DNA of 64,000 bases from Clostridiales bacterium CCNA10 (lineage in GTDB: Bacteria; Bacillota; Clostridia; Oscillospirales; Oscillospiraceae): NCBI GenBank assembly GCA_003573975.1, contig AP018533.1, forward strand, positions 992,001-1,056,000, read 5' to 3'. Position numbers and translations under genes: made by a program. Of this stretch, positions 1 through 7,515 are shown in pieces; position 1 is the stretch's first letter, and the number at the start of each line of letters is the position of its first letter. The notes beneath the pieces were generated by a model. The model did not search any database. It was given only the letters and a program-made list of their open reading frames with translations, and was not told the origin of the DNA.

Positions 1-952
1 CGTTCAAGATGATCTCAAGAACCTTTTCCTTGCCAAGATAATAGAGAGCTTCGTTCAGATCGTTGACGCTGTACTTTTTGCCGTTCTCCGCCTCATAAAT
101 CGGTGGCACTTCGGCAACCTTGGTGCGCCAACTGCCGAGGCGGTATACGACCTCTTTCTGCATTTTTTGTCCGGCTTCATCGTTGTCCGCACACACGATA
201 ATGCTGTCAAACTGTTCAAGCCAGTCCCAGCACTCTTCGATCCAGTGGAAGTTTCCGCTGCCGAGCGGGACGGAAACAGCGTTGGTGAAGCCCGACTCAA
301 TTGCGGATAGACAGTCAGGCTCGCCCTCGCAGATTAAAAGCGGAGCGGTTACATTGATGCGGTTCATGTTAAAAAGCAAATTACTGGTATCTGCGTTTTT
401 CTGGCACCAGCACTTGTTTTCCCCTTTATGTACCTTTCTGGATGGGCGATACTTCACCATGGTTAAAACATCATTGGTGTCGTAGTAGTTCCAGACGATG
501 TTGCCCTCTTCGTCCTGGCGGACATCCGCATAGTCGAGGGTTTGAGGGCTGATACAGCGCCGCTTGAAGTATTCATACACCTTGCTTTTATCGCCAAGCG
601 GCACTTCTTTTGGATATCTATACTGGTGTTTTGTTTTTACTCCAAGCTCACCAAAGCTGTACTTGATCCCAGCGAGATCGAACAGTTTTTGACAAGCCTG
701 AAGGTAGGTCATCCCCTTGTAAATAAATACATCAAGGATGTCATAGTTTCTGGCGCAAGCGCCGAAACAATGGAAAGAAAATGTTTTCCGATTATATATA
801 AAAGATGCGTGGTCTTCCTGATGGAAGGGGCAACAACACCTCAAATTCTGTTCATCAAAATCCTGAATCCCCAACTCCTGGACAATAATTTTAGCGTTAT
901 CGTCTCCGAGCCTTTCTTTCGCTTCAAGGATCGTATCTCGATCAATTTGCAG
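1..952 (-). CDS. DnaG-type primase (zinc finger + TOPRIM), cut by left window edge
   Basis: Reading leftward, the frame gives a CHC2-type zinc finger (CCCPFH ... FHCFGAC) in the first 65 residues and then a TOPRIM core (CEGEPDCLSAIESGF; IIVCADNDEAG). This is the layout of bacterial and phage primases that make RNA primers on single-stranded DNA; a C-terminal helicase half could lie outside the window. There is no ATG: an in-frame TGA lies just upstream and the best-placed start is CTG at 952, after GAGAGGGG. It lies 18 bp after the PD-(D/E)XK nuclease gene, and SSB and ERF genes follow upstream, so it belongs to a replication block. Family confidence is high; the start is uncertain. Confidence 0.88.
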   Translation of the reverse strand, partial: MQIDRDTILEAKERLGDDNAKIIVQELGIQDFDEQNLRCCCPFHQEDHASFIYNRKTFSFHCFGACARNYDILDVFIYKGMTYLQACQKLFDLAGIKYSFGELGVKTKHQYRYPKEVPLGDKSKVYEYFKRRCISPQTLDYADVRQDEEGNIVWNYYDTNDVLTMVKYRPSRKVHKGENKCWCQKNADTSNLLFNMNRINVTAPLLICEGEPDCLSAIESGFTNAVSVPLGSGNFHWIEECWDWLEQFDSIIVCADNDEAGQKMQKEVVYRLGSWRTKVAEVPPIYEAENGKKYSVNDLNEALYYLGKEKVLEIILN

Positions 953-970
953 ATCCCGTCACCCCTCTCT

Positions 971-1729
971 TCAGGACATCTGTTTGTATTCACAGTCTGC
1001 ACATACATCGCAGAGATAATGGCACCGCCAATAATCTGGGTTGGCATTCCAGTTATCATTTACTGTGATTTTTTCAATTTCTTCTTTCGACCACAACTCA
1101 ATCTTTCGCATTGTATCTATACGGAACGGGTCTTGAATCATTGTCTGAGATCGGAAACAGTTAAATTCAAGCGCATCTGGATATTTGCCGTACAATTCTT
1201 TGATAGATGCAGAGTAAACATATAACTGCCGTAGGTAGCTATCCAGTTCCAAATCCGATTTTGTAGGAGAAGAACGGTGTGAGCGAGGCTTGAGTAATCT
1301 TGATTTATGATCGGTGATGATAAGTTTCCCATTGTCTTCACTGACCAAATCTATAAACCCAGTCCATGGCTTTCCAGCGAAGGAGAAGTTCACATTTTGC
1401 TCTACGCCCAGAACCGTCCTTTTGGGGAAAGATAGATTATCAAGGTAATGAAATCCCTGCTCAAAATAGTTGTGGTAGATTTTTTGGTTTGGAGCTTTTG
1501 ATCTTACATTGGAAGAAAAGTGGGCTACATAGAAGGTTGAAAGCTCATTCTTCTTCAATATACCATCTAAGTACATTTGCATAATCAGGTGTATGTAACT
1601 ACCAAACTCTGCAAAAAACCCACTCTTCTTTTTCAGCGGCCTACCGTACTCGTCCCGATACAGGTAGCTAAGAAACCATCTGTATGGGCATTCCTCGAAT
1701 GAAGTAAGGCGAGAATAGCTCCATACCAT
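971..1729 (-). CDS. PD-(D/E)XK (RecB/Cas4-like) nuclease
   Basis: 252 residues. The start SYSRLTSFEECPYRWFL is the typical N-terminal motif of RecB/Cas4-like nucleases, followed by FGSYIHLIM, then the catalytic WTGFIDLV ... ITDHKS (D and D-x-K) and the Q-x-x-x-Y motif QLYVYS. The C-terminus has four cysteines in CHYLCDVCADC, as in iron-sulfur Cas4/AddB-like nucleases. Expected role: DNA end processing for replication or recombination, next to SSB and the ERF annealing protein. Not a CRISPR Cas4: no array or cas1/cas2 is present. Confidence 0.85.
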   Translation of the reverse strand: MVWSYSRLTSFEECPYRWFLSYLYRDEYGRPLKKKSGFFAEFGSYIHLIMQMYLDGILKKNELSTFYVAHFSSNVRSKAPNQKIYHNYFEQGFHYLDNLSFPKRTVLGVEQNVNFSFAGKPWTGFIDLVSEDNGKLIITDHKSRLLKPRSHRSSPTKSDLELDSYLRQLYVYSASIKELYGKYPDALEFNCFRSQTMIQDPFRIDTMRKIELWSKEEIEKITVNDNWNANPDYWRCHYLCDVCADCEYKQMS

Positions 1730-1781
1730 ATCTGATATCGTTAAATCATATCGAATAGAGCATCACCGCCGACTTATTCAC

Positions 1782-2210
1782 TTAGAACGGCAGATTCTCG
1801 TCGTCATCGTCCGACTCTTCATCTGCCAGTGGAGAGGCCGGCTTGCTCTTCTGCTGCTTTTTCTTGGCAGGCTTTCCAGCGGACTTGCCGCTGTCCTTGG
1901 AGCCATCGGCCATCTCGAAGTCGAACATGGCAAAATTGGTATACTCGCGGCCAGCCTCCTTGTCATAGCGGTTTGACACATCACAGGAACCGATCTTGAT
2001 GCGGCAGCGGCCACCACCCTCCAGCGCATCGGAGATCAGATTGATGTTTTTGTTTGCGTCGCCAACCATGGAGACAAAGCCGTTGAAATCGGTGACATAC
2101 TCATCCGATTCCTTATCCTTGCGGCTGGTGGAGATACGGATTTTGGAGAACTTGCTGCCAGTCTCCGTAATCTCCCACACGGTCGCATAAGCACCTGTAT
2201 GAAACCCCAT
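1782..2210 (-). CDS. single-stranded DNA-binding protein (SSB-like)
   Basis: 142 residues with an N-terminal beta-rich part, a Lys/Pro-rich linker from about residue 108, and an acidic tail ending DDDDENLPF. That tail matches the C-terminal acidic tip that bacterial SSBs use to bind partner proteins. The fold itself is not obvious by eye, so assignment rests on tail, size and position between the ERF gene and the nuclease. The ERF stop and this start overlap by one base, implying co-translation. Confidence 0.75.
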   Translation of the reverse strand: MGFHTGAYATVWEITETGSKFSKIRISTSRKDKESDEYVTDFNGFVSMVGDANKNINLISDALEGGGRCRIKIGSCDVSNRYDKEAGREYTNFAMFDFEMADGSKDSGKSAGKPAKKKQQKSKPASPLADEESDDDDENLPF

Positions 2211-2950
2211 TACTTACTACCTCCATCCTTAATTGGGCATTGCTGTTGCAGCTCTTCGTAGAGACGCGCCGCAACCTGCGGGTCGGTCAGATAATTCATG
2301 TAGTCGGCAGTCGGCTTATTGCCATTGCGCACATGCTTCTTTACCAGCTCCGTAAGCGTCTTGCGGGCGGCTTCAGAGTTATCATTTGCGTCCAAATAGC
2401 TATGGACGTGGGCATCGATTTTGGTGACAATCTGCTTTGTCACTGCCATATTTGCCTCGACCTCTGCCTCTTCCTTTTGGCTGCGGTAATAGTCTGGGTC
2501 ATCCTCAGGGGTAGCGATCTGGAAATACTGAGTCAGGAATTGACGCTGAGCATAGGTAAAACCGCCGCCCTGCGCCTGGGACGGATCTGCCTGCTCTCCG
2601 CAGCATGTCCAGGGAACCCGCCTCGACTCCCCACTGTCCACATCGATCCAGGTAAAAATGATATCCTGGGACACGACGAACTCATGGACGACCTCTTGGA
2701 TCACATCGCCGTTTTTCGTCGCCTTTTGCTTTTCATAGTGGTCAATCACGATCTTCTGCGAGCCGTGGACGCACTCTTCCTCAAGCAGCAAGCCATACTT
2801 ATCCATGCCGGCTTTCAGCTTGGCAAGAATTTCTACGATAGACGCATAGGTATAACCGTAGCCTTTCTTGCTCTTCTTCACCACATCTACATACTTGCGA
2901 AGCTCAAAGAGCTTTCGGTTCAAGTTCATTGTCGCATTGTTTTCAGACAC
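2210..2950 (-). CDS. ERF-family single-strand annealing recombinase
   Basis: 246 residues. YGYTYASIVEILAKLKAGMDKYGLLL near the N-terminus and GGGFTYAQRQFLTQYFQIATPEDDPD near residue 145 are the two diagnostic ERF blocks. ERF proteins anneal complementary single strands in phage recombination and genome circularisation. The start is GTG, overlapping the end of the upstream HD gene by eight bases. Directly followed by SSB, its natural partner. Confidence 0.88.
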   Translation of the reverse strand: MSENNATMNLNRKLFELRKYVDVVKKSKKGYGYTYASIVEILAKLKAGMDKYGLLLEEECVHGSQKIVIDHYEKQKATKNGDVIQEVVHEFVVSQDIIFTWIDVDSGESRRVPWTCCGEQADPSQAQGGGFTYAQRQFLTQYFQIATPEDDPDYYRSQKEEAEVEANMAVTKQIVTKIDAHVHSYLDANDNSEAARKTLTELVKKHVRNGNKPTADYMNYLTDPQVAARLYEELQQQCPIKDGGSK

Positions 2951-3530
2951 TTCGTTCCTCCATCAAATAGGTTGCTTCCATATCCGCAAGGTGAAGCAGA
3001 ACGGCAAACGGGCAAACATCATAAGCCTTGCTGCAACCAAAATCCCCGCCTTTTACAGCGCTGTCAAACCCGGACATATGCCAACGGATTGCATAAATCT
3101 CTTCGTCTGTCAACTTCATGTGACGAAGAAGGATAATAACGGACTTCTCGCCATGTCCAACAGGGAATTGGTCTTATGCCTTATAAAACGGCTCTTTATG
3201 CCATTGACCAGTTGCCTCATCCTTGACATTTTTGGTGCCTACCGCATAATAATTTGCCTTGCACAAATCATGAAATAGGGCTGAAATTGCAATGGTTTCT
3301 TCTGATACCGCAATCTCAGGAAATTGCTTAACTAAATCCTTTAAGGCATCGTAAACATTCAGCGAATGTTCCAGAAGACCGCCCTCATGATTGCCATGGA
3401 ATCTGGTGCTGGCCGGGGCATAGTAAAAGTCTGTGGTTTCGATCCAGGCCAGCAAATCCTCAATGCCATCTCGTGAAATATTCTCCCTACAAATGGAAAG
3501 ATATCTCTGTTTTAGATCCTCATTTACCAG
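2943..3530 (-). pseudogene. HD-domain phosphohydrolase interrupted by an in-frame TAA
   Basis: The frame reads an HD-type protein: TRFHGNHEGGLLEHSLNVYD, then ALFHDLCKANYY, then after residue 118 a TAA stop at 3174-3176, and continues in the same frame with DQFPVGHGEKSVIILLRHM and ends at a TGA overlapping the ERF start. Sequence on both sides of the stop belongs to one family (phage HD hydrolases), so this is a one-codon interruption, not two genes. GAA to TAA would explain it. The start is probably CTG at 3530; a TTG at 3455 would give only 93 residues before the stop. Sequencing error, real nonsense mutation and read-through cannot be told apart here. Confidence 0.75.
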
Positions 3531-3536
3531 GGCTTA

Positions 3537-3758
3537 TCACTCCCATAAATCTTCGATATTCTTTTGTTTGTAACAATTCTCGCAATACACTTCACCGGAT
3601 TTTATTACCACATAGCCATCCAATATGGGATTCCCGCAGTAGTCACACTGTTTATATGGAACATAGTTCCCACCGCACACGGGACATCCAGTGAAATGCT
3701 CATAGGGCGGAGTGTCAAGGCCGTGTGTCTCAACATAGTTTTTTGGATTTTGAAACAC
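3537..3758 (-). CDS. small zinc-ribbon protein
   Basis: 73 residues from a GTG at 3758. Contains CPVCGG, CDYCG and CENC, so two zinc-binding knuckles. The frame is open 12 codons further upstream and encodes another Cys pair (CVECGC), which similar phage zinc-ribbon proteins carry at their N-terminus, but no usual start codon is present there. The true start may be a non-AUG codon near 3790. Confidence 0.7.
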   Translation of the reverse strand: MFQNPKNYVETHGLDTPPYEHFTGCPVCGGNYVPYKQCDYCGNPILDGYVVIKSGEVYCENCYKQKNIEDLWE

Positions 3759-3783
3759 ACAGCCACACTCTACACATACGAAA

Positions 3784-4251
3784 TTACTCGTTCTCTTTTA
3801 CCCGGTAGCCCACGCGGACACCCATGCTGTCGTCACCGGCGAGCTGCTTGATCATCTTGTCAAGCCCAATAACATTGTGAGCGGGGGAGGGGAGAGCGGC
3901 AGCAGGCTCTTGCTGATCAACCTCCTTGGCCTTCTTCTGCTTCTTCGGCTTCTGCTGAGGGCGGAATGCGTTCTTGAACTGCGCCTTGAAGTTCGCACGG
4001 GAACCATAAGCCTTTCTCATGCAGGCCATAGCGTAGCCGAATTCCTCGGAGAACACATCGTTGTCGCAGCGCACGACTGTCTTATCGCCGTCCTCCCAGT
4101 ACACAATGGTGGCAGGAGGATTGAAGATAACCTGAGTCGGCATCGGAATCAGGGTGCAGGGAACCGTCTTCACCGCCTCTACAGGGGCAATGTGCAGCTC
4201 TCCAAAGTTAAAATCCTCGGCCAGATTTCGGATCAGATCCATTTTAGTCAT
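3784..4251 (-). CDS. conserved phage protein of unknown function
   Basis: 155 residues. The central stretch PTQVIFNPPATIVYWEDG and VFSEEFGYAMACMRKAYG resembles a protein common in Firmicutes phages whose role is unknown to me. A basic Gln/Lys-rich linker (residues 95-112) precedes a short C-terminal part. Preceded by two copies of the repeated intergenic element. Confidence 0.7.
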   Translation of the reverse strand: MTKMDLIRNLAEDFNFGELHIAPVEAVKTVPCTLIPMPTQVIFNPPATIVYWEDGDKTVVRCDNDVFSEEFGYAMACMRKAYGSRANFKAQFKNAFRPQQKPKKQKKAKEVDQQEPAAALPSPAHNVIGLDKMIKQLAGDDSMGVRVGYRVKENE

Positions 4252-4269
4252 AACTTTTACTCCTTTTTA

Positions 4270-4288
4270 GATTGATTAACTAATTCCT
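4270..4288 (-). promoter_or_regulatory. repeated intergenic element (AAGGAATTAGTTAATCAAT class)
   Basis: On the minus strand reads AGGAATTAGTTAATCAATC, 18 bp before the start of the gene at 4251. One of about 13 near-identical copies in the window, always in the sense of the adjacent genes. Confidence 0.6.
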
Positions 4289-4321
4289 TTGGATGGACTT
4301 AAAATTCTGGCTATGTGTCAG

Positions 4322-4340
4322 AATTGCTTAACTAATTCCT
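4322..4340 (-). promoter_or_regulatory. repeated intergenic element, second tandem copy
   Basis: Minus strand AGGAATTAGTTAAGCAATT, directly after the stop of the last methyltransferase fragment and 33 bp before the next copy. The two lie head to tail. Confidence 0.55.
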
Positions 4341-4341
4341 A

Positions 4342-4575
4342 TTACAGTATAACAGGTTTTCCTAAAATGTCAAGAGGTTTTTCTGGGTTTGGGGATTTTT
4401 CTATCACGCAAATCCCAGTTGTTTGAGCTGTAATTGTGGGGCAAATTCTTCCGCCGTCCTGGACTCTGCCTCGTCTGGTTTTACTGTTTAGATAGGACAG
4501 ATCCACAGCCCCCCCCACAACACATTCAATAAAACCTTTTTTCGTTGCCTGCTTGATTCTTACAATGTTCTCCAA
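4342..4575 (-). CDS. cytosine-5 methyltransferase target-recognition fragment (unit 8)
   Basis: 77 residues from a TTG start. IKQATKKGFIECVVGGAVD then SKTRRGRVQDGGRICPTITA and TGICVIE: this is the target-recognition part of phage C5 methyltransferases, where segments of the form G-R-V-x-D-x-G-x-x-P-T-h-T-A recur. No catalytic motifs are present. An 8-bp G run (4509-4516) lies inside, in phase with the frame. Overlaps the previous fragment in another frame by 50 bp. Could be a dead remnant or a cassette. Confidence 0.6.
   Translation of the reverse strand: MENIVRIKQATKKGFIECVVGGAVDLSYLNSKTRRGRVQDGGRICPTITAQTTGICVIEKSPNPEKPLDILGKPVIL
4509..4516 (-). repeat. G8/C8 homopolymer run in methyltransferase fragment
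   Basis: Eight C on the plus strand, encoding Gly-Gly in the minus-strand frame. Length change of one base would break the fragment at 4342-4575. Confidence 0.8.
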
Positions 4576-4741
4576 CTTGTTCTCTCACCTCATAGACCGC
4601 ACAAGGGGGATTTCCGTGTATTTGTGCGCGAAGCGTTGGACAGATATTTACAATAATACATCTCTTACTTTTTCGTCCCTGTGGATCAATTAGTCCGATT
4701 AAACACTCTTGCCCACTGGTCATACTTTGTAGTTTATTCAT
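4526..4741 (-). CDS. cytosine-5 methyltransferase target-recognition fragment (unit 7)
   Basis: 71 residues. SGQECLIGLIDPQGRKSK then ICPTLRAQIHGNPPCAVYEV has the same R/S ... h-x-P-T-L-R/T-A ... hydrophobic pattern as the neighbouring units. The ATG overlaps the stop of unit 6 (ATGA), so translation may be coupled. The last 19 residues run out of phase over the start of unit 8, suggesting a frameshift between units 7 and 8. Confidence 0.5.
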   Translation of the reverse strand: MNKLQSMTSGQECLIGLIDPQGRKSKRCIIVNICPTLRAQIHGNPPCAVYEVREQVGEHCKNQAGNEKRFY

Positions 4742-4884
4742 TTTGAACCACTCGTAATATTTTCGGGAATAATTGCTTTTAGTCCTTGTCTACTTGCTCT
4801 AATGCTTGGACAAAACCCGTCATAAAGTCTGATTTTATCATCGAAACCCATTGTGTCGTCAACAATCACTCCACTCTGTACCAT
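4738..4884 (-). CDS. cytosine-5 methyltransferase target-recognition fragment (unit 6)
   Basis: 48 residues from ATG at 4884: SGVIVDDTMGFDDKIRLYDG then FCPSIRASRQGLKAI. Same repeating unit as its neighbours. It becomes a direct in-frame extension of the 4866-5591 frame if the G8 run at 4897-4904 gains one base, which is the main evidence that it is part of a longer, currently out-of-frame protein. Confidence 0.5.
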   Translation of the reverse strand: MVQSGVIVDDTMGFDDKIRLYDGFCPSIRASRQGLKAIIPENITSGSK

Positions 4885-5591
4885 CCTGTCTTTGCACCCC
4901 CCCCACCAGCGTCTGCTTTCAGAGTGCGGGAAATGCCGCTTCCGTCGTAAACCCTATTGGCATCACCATTGTAGTCGTTAATATATCCAACCTGCTGGAG
5001 ATCAGGTTCCTCCCCGATGGGCGAGGGAGACCCGGCGCTTCTGTGCATGTCCAGTTTCGTAAGAGCTTTTTCAAATGCGCCGATACCTGAGAAGAAAGAA
5101 CCGACAACCATATCATCGAAAAGATATGGCATCGCATCGTACAGGTTCTCCATAATGTGGAGCAGCACATCTACCACGATGCTGTTGCCGGCCTGTTTGT
5201 AGAGCTGGGAAGAAGAACGGTCTTTCCCGTTATAAAGATTTTCGTTCATTCTGGATTTGGCACTTTCAAAATCATGGTCTTCAAATCCCATAAGCCGCCA
5301 ACACTCCTTTGGGGTGAGCTTTCGCACACGGAAACCAGGACGGATTGCGATTGGCGTTTGCCCTCCGCCCATTCCAGCGGCACTGTTTACGCATGGGCAA
5401 ATGCCATCGGATCGCGGGGTTTGGTGCTTTTGCAGACCGCCAAGCATTGTAATGTCATCGTATGTCTCAATTAGTTTTGTCCCATTGCCGGGAGCATCAT
5501 TTTTGAAATTTGGCATAACAGTCCCTATACAAGTCTGATCTGACTTGATCCTCCTATTGTAATCATCGTAAATTATAATGTGTGGCTCCAA
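4866..5591 (-). CDS. cytosine-5 methyltransferase C-terminal half followed by motif I (permuted order)
   Basis: 241 residues from a TTG, itself reached in frame only through the G8 run at 5596-5603. Order: recognition units 3-4 (CIGTVMPNFKNDAPGNG; GICPCVNSAAGMGGGQTP), then motif IX (FRVRKLTPKECWRLMGF), motif X (QLYKQAGNSIVVDVLLHIM), then DDMVVGSFFSGIGAFEKAL, which is motif I (S-adenosylmethionine-binding F-x-G-x-G) and should be at the protein N-terminus, then recognition unit 5 (YDGSGISRTLKADAGGGG). The upstream gene lacks motif I. This is either a circularly permuted enzyme, as known for M.BssHII, or the fused remains of two tandem enzymes. Confidence 0.75.
   Translation of the reverse strand: MEPHIIIYDDYNRRIKSDQTCIGTVMPNFKNDAPGNGTKLIETYDDITMLGGLQKHQTPRSDGICPCVNSAAGMGGGQTPIAIRPGFRVRKLTPKECWRLMGFEDHDFESAKSRMNENLYNGKDRSSSQLYKQAGNSIVVDVLLHIMENLYDAMPYLFDDMVVGSFFSGIGAFEKALTKLDMHRSAGSPSPIGEEPDLQQVGYINDYNGDANRVYDGSGISRTLKADAGGGGAKTGWYRVE
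4897..4904 (-). repeat. G8/C8 homopolymer run
   Basis: In the codons for the Gly run near the end of the 4866-5591 frame. At 8 bases the frame stops 11 codons later; at 9 it reads on into unit 6 (4738-4884). Confidence 0.8.
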
Positions 5592-5716
5592 ATTACCCCC
5601 CCCATACAGGTTAAGGCGGGAGATATACCGCTGGGGTCGTATACACGGCCACGCTGCGGATTATCTATCTTTGAGCCTTTTGTCCAATTGCCAACTTGCA
5701 GTATTTTATCAATCAA
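5573..5716 (-). CDS. cytosine-5 methyltransferase target-recognition fragment (unit 2)
   Basis: 47 residues from TTG: LQVGNWTKGSKIDN, QRGRVYDPSGISPALTCMGG, then stops because the G run is 8 long; with 9 the frame joins 4866-5591 (GGGNLEPHIII). Its 5' end joins unit 1 in frame if one copy of a TTGATTGA duplication (near 5707-5716) is removed. So two slippage-type lesions flank this piece. Confidence 0.5.
   Translation of the reverse strand: MIDKILQVGNWTKGSKIDNPQRGRVYDPSGISPALTCMGGVIWSHTL
5596..5603 (-). repeat. G8/C8 homopolymer run
   Basis: Separates recognition unit 2 from units 3-4. Adding one G restores a continuous frame. Confidence 0.8.
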
Positions 5717-5912
5717 CTTCTATAACCCCCGTCATTGGCTGATTTCCAAACCCCTTATAATCACGCGCAAGCAAAGTCATGGCGACATCGCTATATCCTT
5801 CAAACGATGTTCCTTTTTGACCCAGCTTCGCACCAATCTGCTGGCAGCAGATCCCATGTGTGTCTGTCTGTTGAACTTCGTCCGCTTGTTCGGACGGTTC
5901 TGCTGATTTCAC
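5709..5912 (-). CDS. cytosine-5 methyltransferase target-recognition fragment (unit 1)
   Basis: 67 residues. HGICCQQIGAKLGQKG then SDVAMTLLARDYKGFGNQ and MTGVIE, a block typically found right after motif VIII in phage C5 methyltransferases. It is out of frame with the N-terminal half by one base across an 11-base run (5918-5928) and with unit 2 by a 4-base duplication. Confidence 0.55.
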   Translation of the reverse strand: MKSAEPSEQADEVQQTDTHGICCQQIGAKLGQKGTSFEGYSDVAMTLLARDYKGFGNQPMTGVIEVD

Positions 5913-6592
5913 GCAGCGGGGGGGGGGGCAATCATGCCAGCGACTTTTTCATCGCTGAGATAATACTTCCCGTCAACATTCTGCTCCAGCATATCACTGA
6001 GAGAGTGTTTTAGAGGGATAGGGGAGGGGAAGTTGAATTTCCCATTGTCAAGGTCTTTACGAATGATTACGCAGTAGACGCGCTCGCGGTTTTGAGGAAT
6101 ACCATAGTTCTTTGCATTCAAAACTTGCCAATAAACATTGTAGCCGTAGTCCTCCAGCTCCTTTACAAAGAGGTCAAAGGTCGCCTTAAAACGAGCGCCT
6201 ACGATGTTTTTGACATTCTCATAAATGGCAAATCGAGGTTTCTTTTCCCTCAAAAATCTGAGCCACTCTACCAAGAGAGAGGATCTCGTCTTTTCAATCT
6301 CTGTTGATCCACACTTGGGGCATTTGTCCCGCATAGTGTAGTGGGCTTCTAAGGGATTGTATGTATGGCCGCAGCTTTTACATGTCCATGCAGCCCCCCC
6401 CTGCTTGCCCGCGATTGAGAAGTCTTGGCAAGGGCTTCCGCCAAACATCGTATTGAAATCAGGGACAGATTTCTCATCTGCCTTTGTGATATCGCCGATA
6501 TTCAGCGACGGATCGATGCCATGGACTGCGCAATAGCTCTCTGCGGCATACTTATCGAACTCGCAGAATAGGGCAGTTTTGTAGTTCGTAAT
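5909..6592 (-). CDS. cytosine-5 DNA methyltransferase, catalytic half (motifs II-VIII, no motif I)
   Basis: Frame reads FCEFDKYAAESY (motif II), GDITKADE (III), GGSPCQDFSIAG (IV, catalytic Pro-Cys), a CxxC...CPKC zinc-like insert, YENVKNIVG (VI, Glu-Asn-Val) and NYGIPQNRERVY (VIII, QxRxR). It ends APPPAA because of an 11-base C run. The enzyme would put a methyl group on carbon 5 of cytosine in DNA. Motif I is missing here and found at about 5040-5106, downstream. A strong AAGGAGG lies before the frame, but the codons at the right distance are ATT (6592) or ACG (6589), not ATG. The first internal ATG (6448) is just before motif IV and would be too short. Confidence 0.8.
   Translation of the reverse strand: MTNYKTALFCEFDKYAAESYCAVHGIDPSLNIGDITKADEKSVPDFNTMFGGSPCQDFSIAGKQGGAAWTCKSCGHTYNPLEAHYTMRDKCPKCGSTEIEKTRSSLLVEWLRFLREKKPRFAIYENVKNIVGARFKATFDLFVKELEDYGYNVYWQVLNAKNYGIPQNRERVYCVIIRKDLDNGKFNFPSPIPLKHSLSDMLEQNVDGKYYLSDEKVAGMIAPPPAA
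5918..5928 (-). repeat. 11-base homopolymer run (G on plus strand)
   Basis: Encodes consecutive Pro codons at the end of the methyltransferase catalytic half. With 11 bases the frame ends at once; with 12 (or 9) it continues into recognition unit 1. The longest such run noticed in the window. Confidence 0.85.
6394..6401 (-). repeat. G8/C8 homopolymer run in catalytic half
   Basis: Lies in codons for GKQGGAAW, right after the PCQ motif. At present in frame; a one-base slip would remove everything after the catalytic cysteine. Confidence 0.8.
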
Positions 6593-6603
6593 GATTCCTC
6601 CTT

Positions 6604-6624
6604 AAATTAGATTAACTAATTTCT
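6604..6624 (-). promoter_or_regulatory. repeated intergenic element upstream of methyltransferase
   Basis: Minus strand AGAAATTAGTTAATCTAATT, 12 bp before the AAGGAGG of the methyltransferase and overlapping the end of the PP-loop gene. A slightly diverged copy. Confidence 0.5.
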
Positions 6625-7364
6625 TTTGAAAACCTTTCTTCAAGCTCAAAGATGCCTTTGGCCTGACCTTTGTAATACCCTTTGAATGGGCGTTCAATTT
6701 GGTTTTGCAGATCGCGTAACTTGCGCCAATACTGCGGCAAATACCGATAGATATTTCTCAATTCTTTTAGGTTTTTGTTACAGCAACACCAACACGAAAT
6801 ACGATCCAGGATATCATAGAGATCCATATACTCTACGCCGGCGTTTGACACTTTTTCAACCCAGTAAAATCCATGGTCATGACAATATTTTAGGCAGTCT
6901 GATTCTCTCATGCCCCACTGTACCAACGGCATAACTTTACCATCCTGACTCGCCTTTTCAAATCTGCCTTGCTCATCCGCTGCGATACCTACATAGTCGA
7001 TTACCAAATCATTCAGGCTTCTTTTGAATTCTCTGATAGACTGTAATTTTTCGGATGTTCCCCAGCGGCACAAGCCTCCACACCAACCATATCCCAAGTG
7101 AACGCCCTTTTGCTTGCTGCACACTTTTTTCTCAAGCATAGAGTATAAAAATGGACGCTTCGGATTTAACTCGACATAAGAAACCCCTCTTTCCTGCAAC
7201 ATGGGTTTGACCTTATCCCGAATGTTGTAGATGCAGTCAAAATCCATTCCAGTGTTGTAAAATACAACATAGTCTAACGGCCAATTCTCTTCCACGAGAC
7301 GGAGCAGCATGGCAAGAGAATCCTTGCCGAAGCTGACACTTGCAATGTGCTTCATACCGACCAC
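6612..7364 (-). CDS. PP-loop / PAPS-reductase-like protein
   Basis: 250 residues. The N-terminal SFGKDSLAMLLRL is the PP-loop (SxGKDS) of ATP pyrophosphatases and PAPS reductases; NTGMDFDC and GWCGGLCRWGT follow as in this superfamily, and a CWCCC cluster near residue 193 could bind metal. Family members include PAPS reductase, DndC (DNA phosphorothioation) and tRNA-thiolation enzymes, so the reaction cannot be fixed. It sits directly upstream of the methyltransferase, and a second relative is at 8476. Confidence 0.75.
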   Translation of the reverse strand: MVGMKHIASVSFGKDSLAMLLRLVEENWPLDYVVFYNTGMDFDCIYNIRDKVKPMLQERGVSYVELNPKRPFLYSMLEKKVCSKQKGVHLGYGWCGGLCRWGTSEKLQSIREFKRSLNDLVIDYVGIAADEQGRFEKASQDGKVMPLVQWGMRESDCLKYCHDHGFYWVEKVSNAGVEYMDLYDILDRISCWCCCNKNLKELRNIYRYLPQYWRKLRDLQNQIERPFKGYYKGQAKGIFELEERFSKEIS

Positions 7365-7515
7365 AAACCAAACTGGATGCGGTCAACTGTTTAATCCTCC
7401 CATATTACTTGCCATAAGGCTTTCACGCAGTAACAAACAATTTTACCTCAGACTTATCAATCTTCTGAGAACATGGTTTACCAGGATTGGTATTAGCTCC
7501 TTTCTTTTTTGCTCT

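Noticed and set aside
971..1729. CRISPR Cas4 function for the RecB-like nuclease
   Set aside because: No cas1/cas2 or array; surrounded by replication genes.
2240..3136. 298-codon plus-strand frame opposite the ERF gene
   Set aside because: Antisense to a gene with clear family motifs; product is Cys/Leu/His-rich without domain and no RBS.
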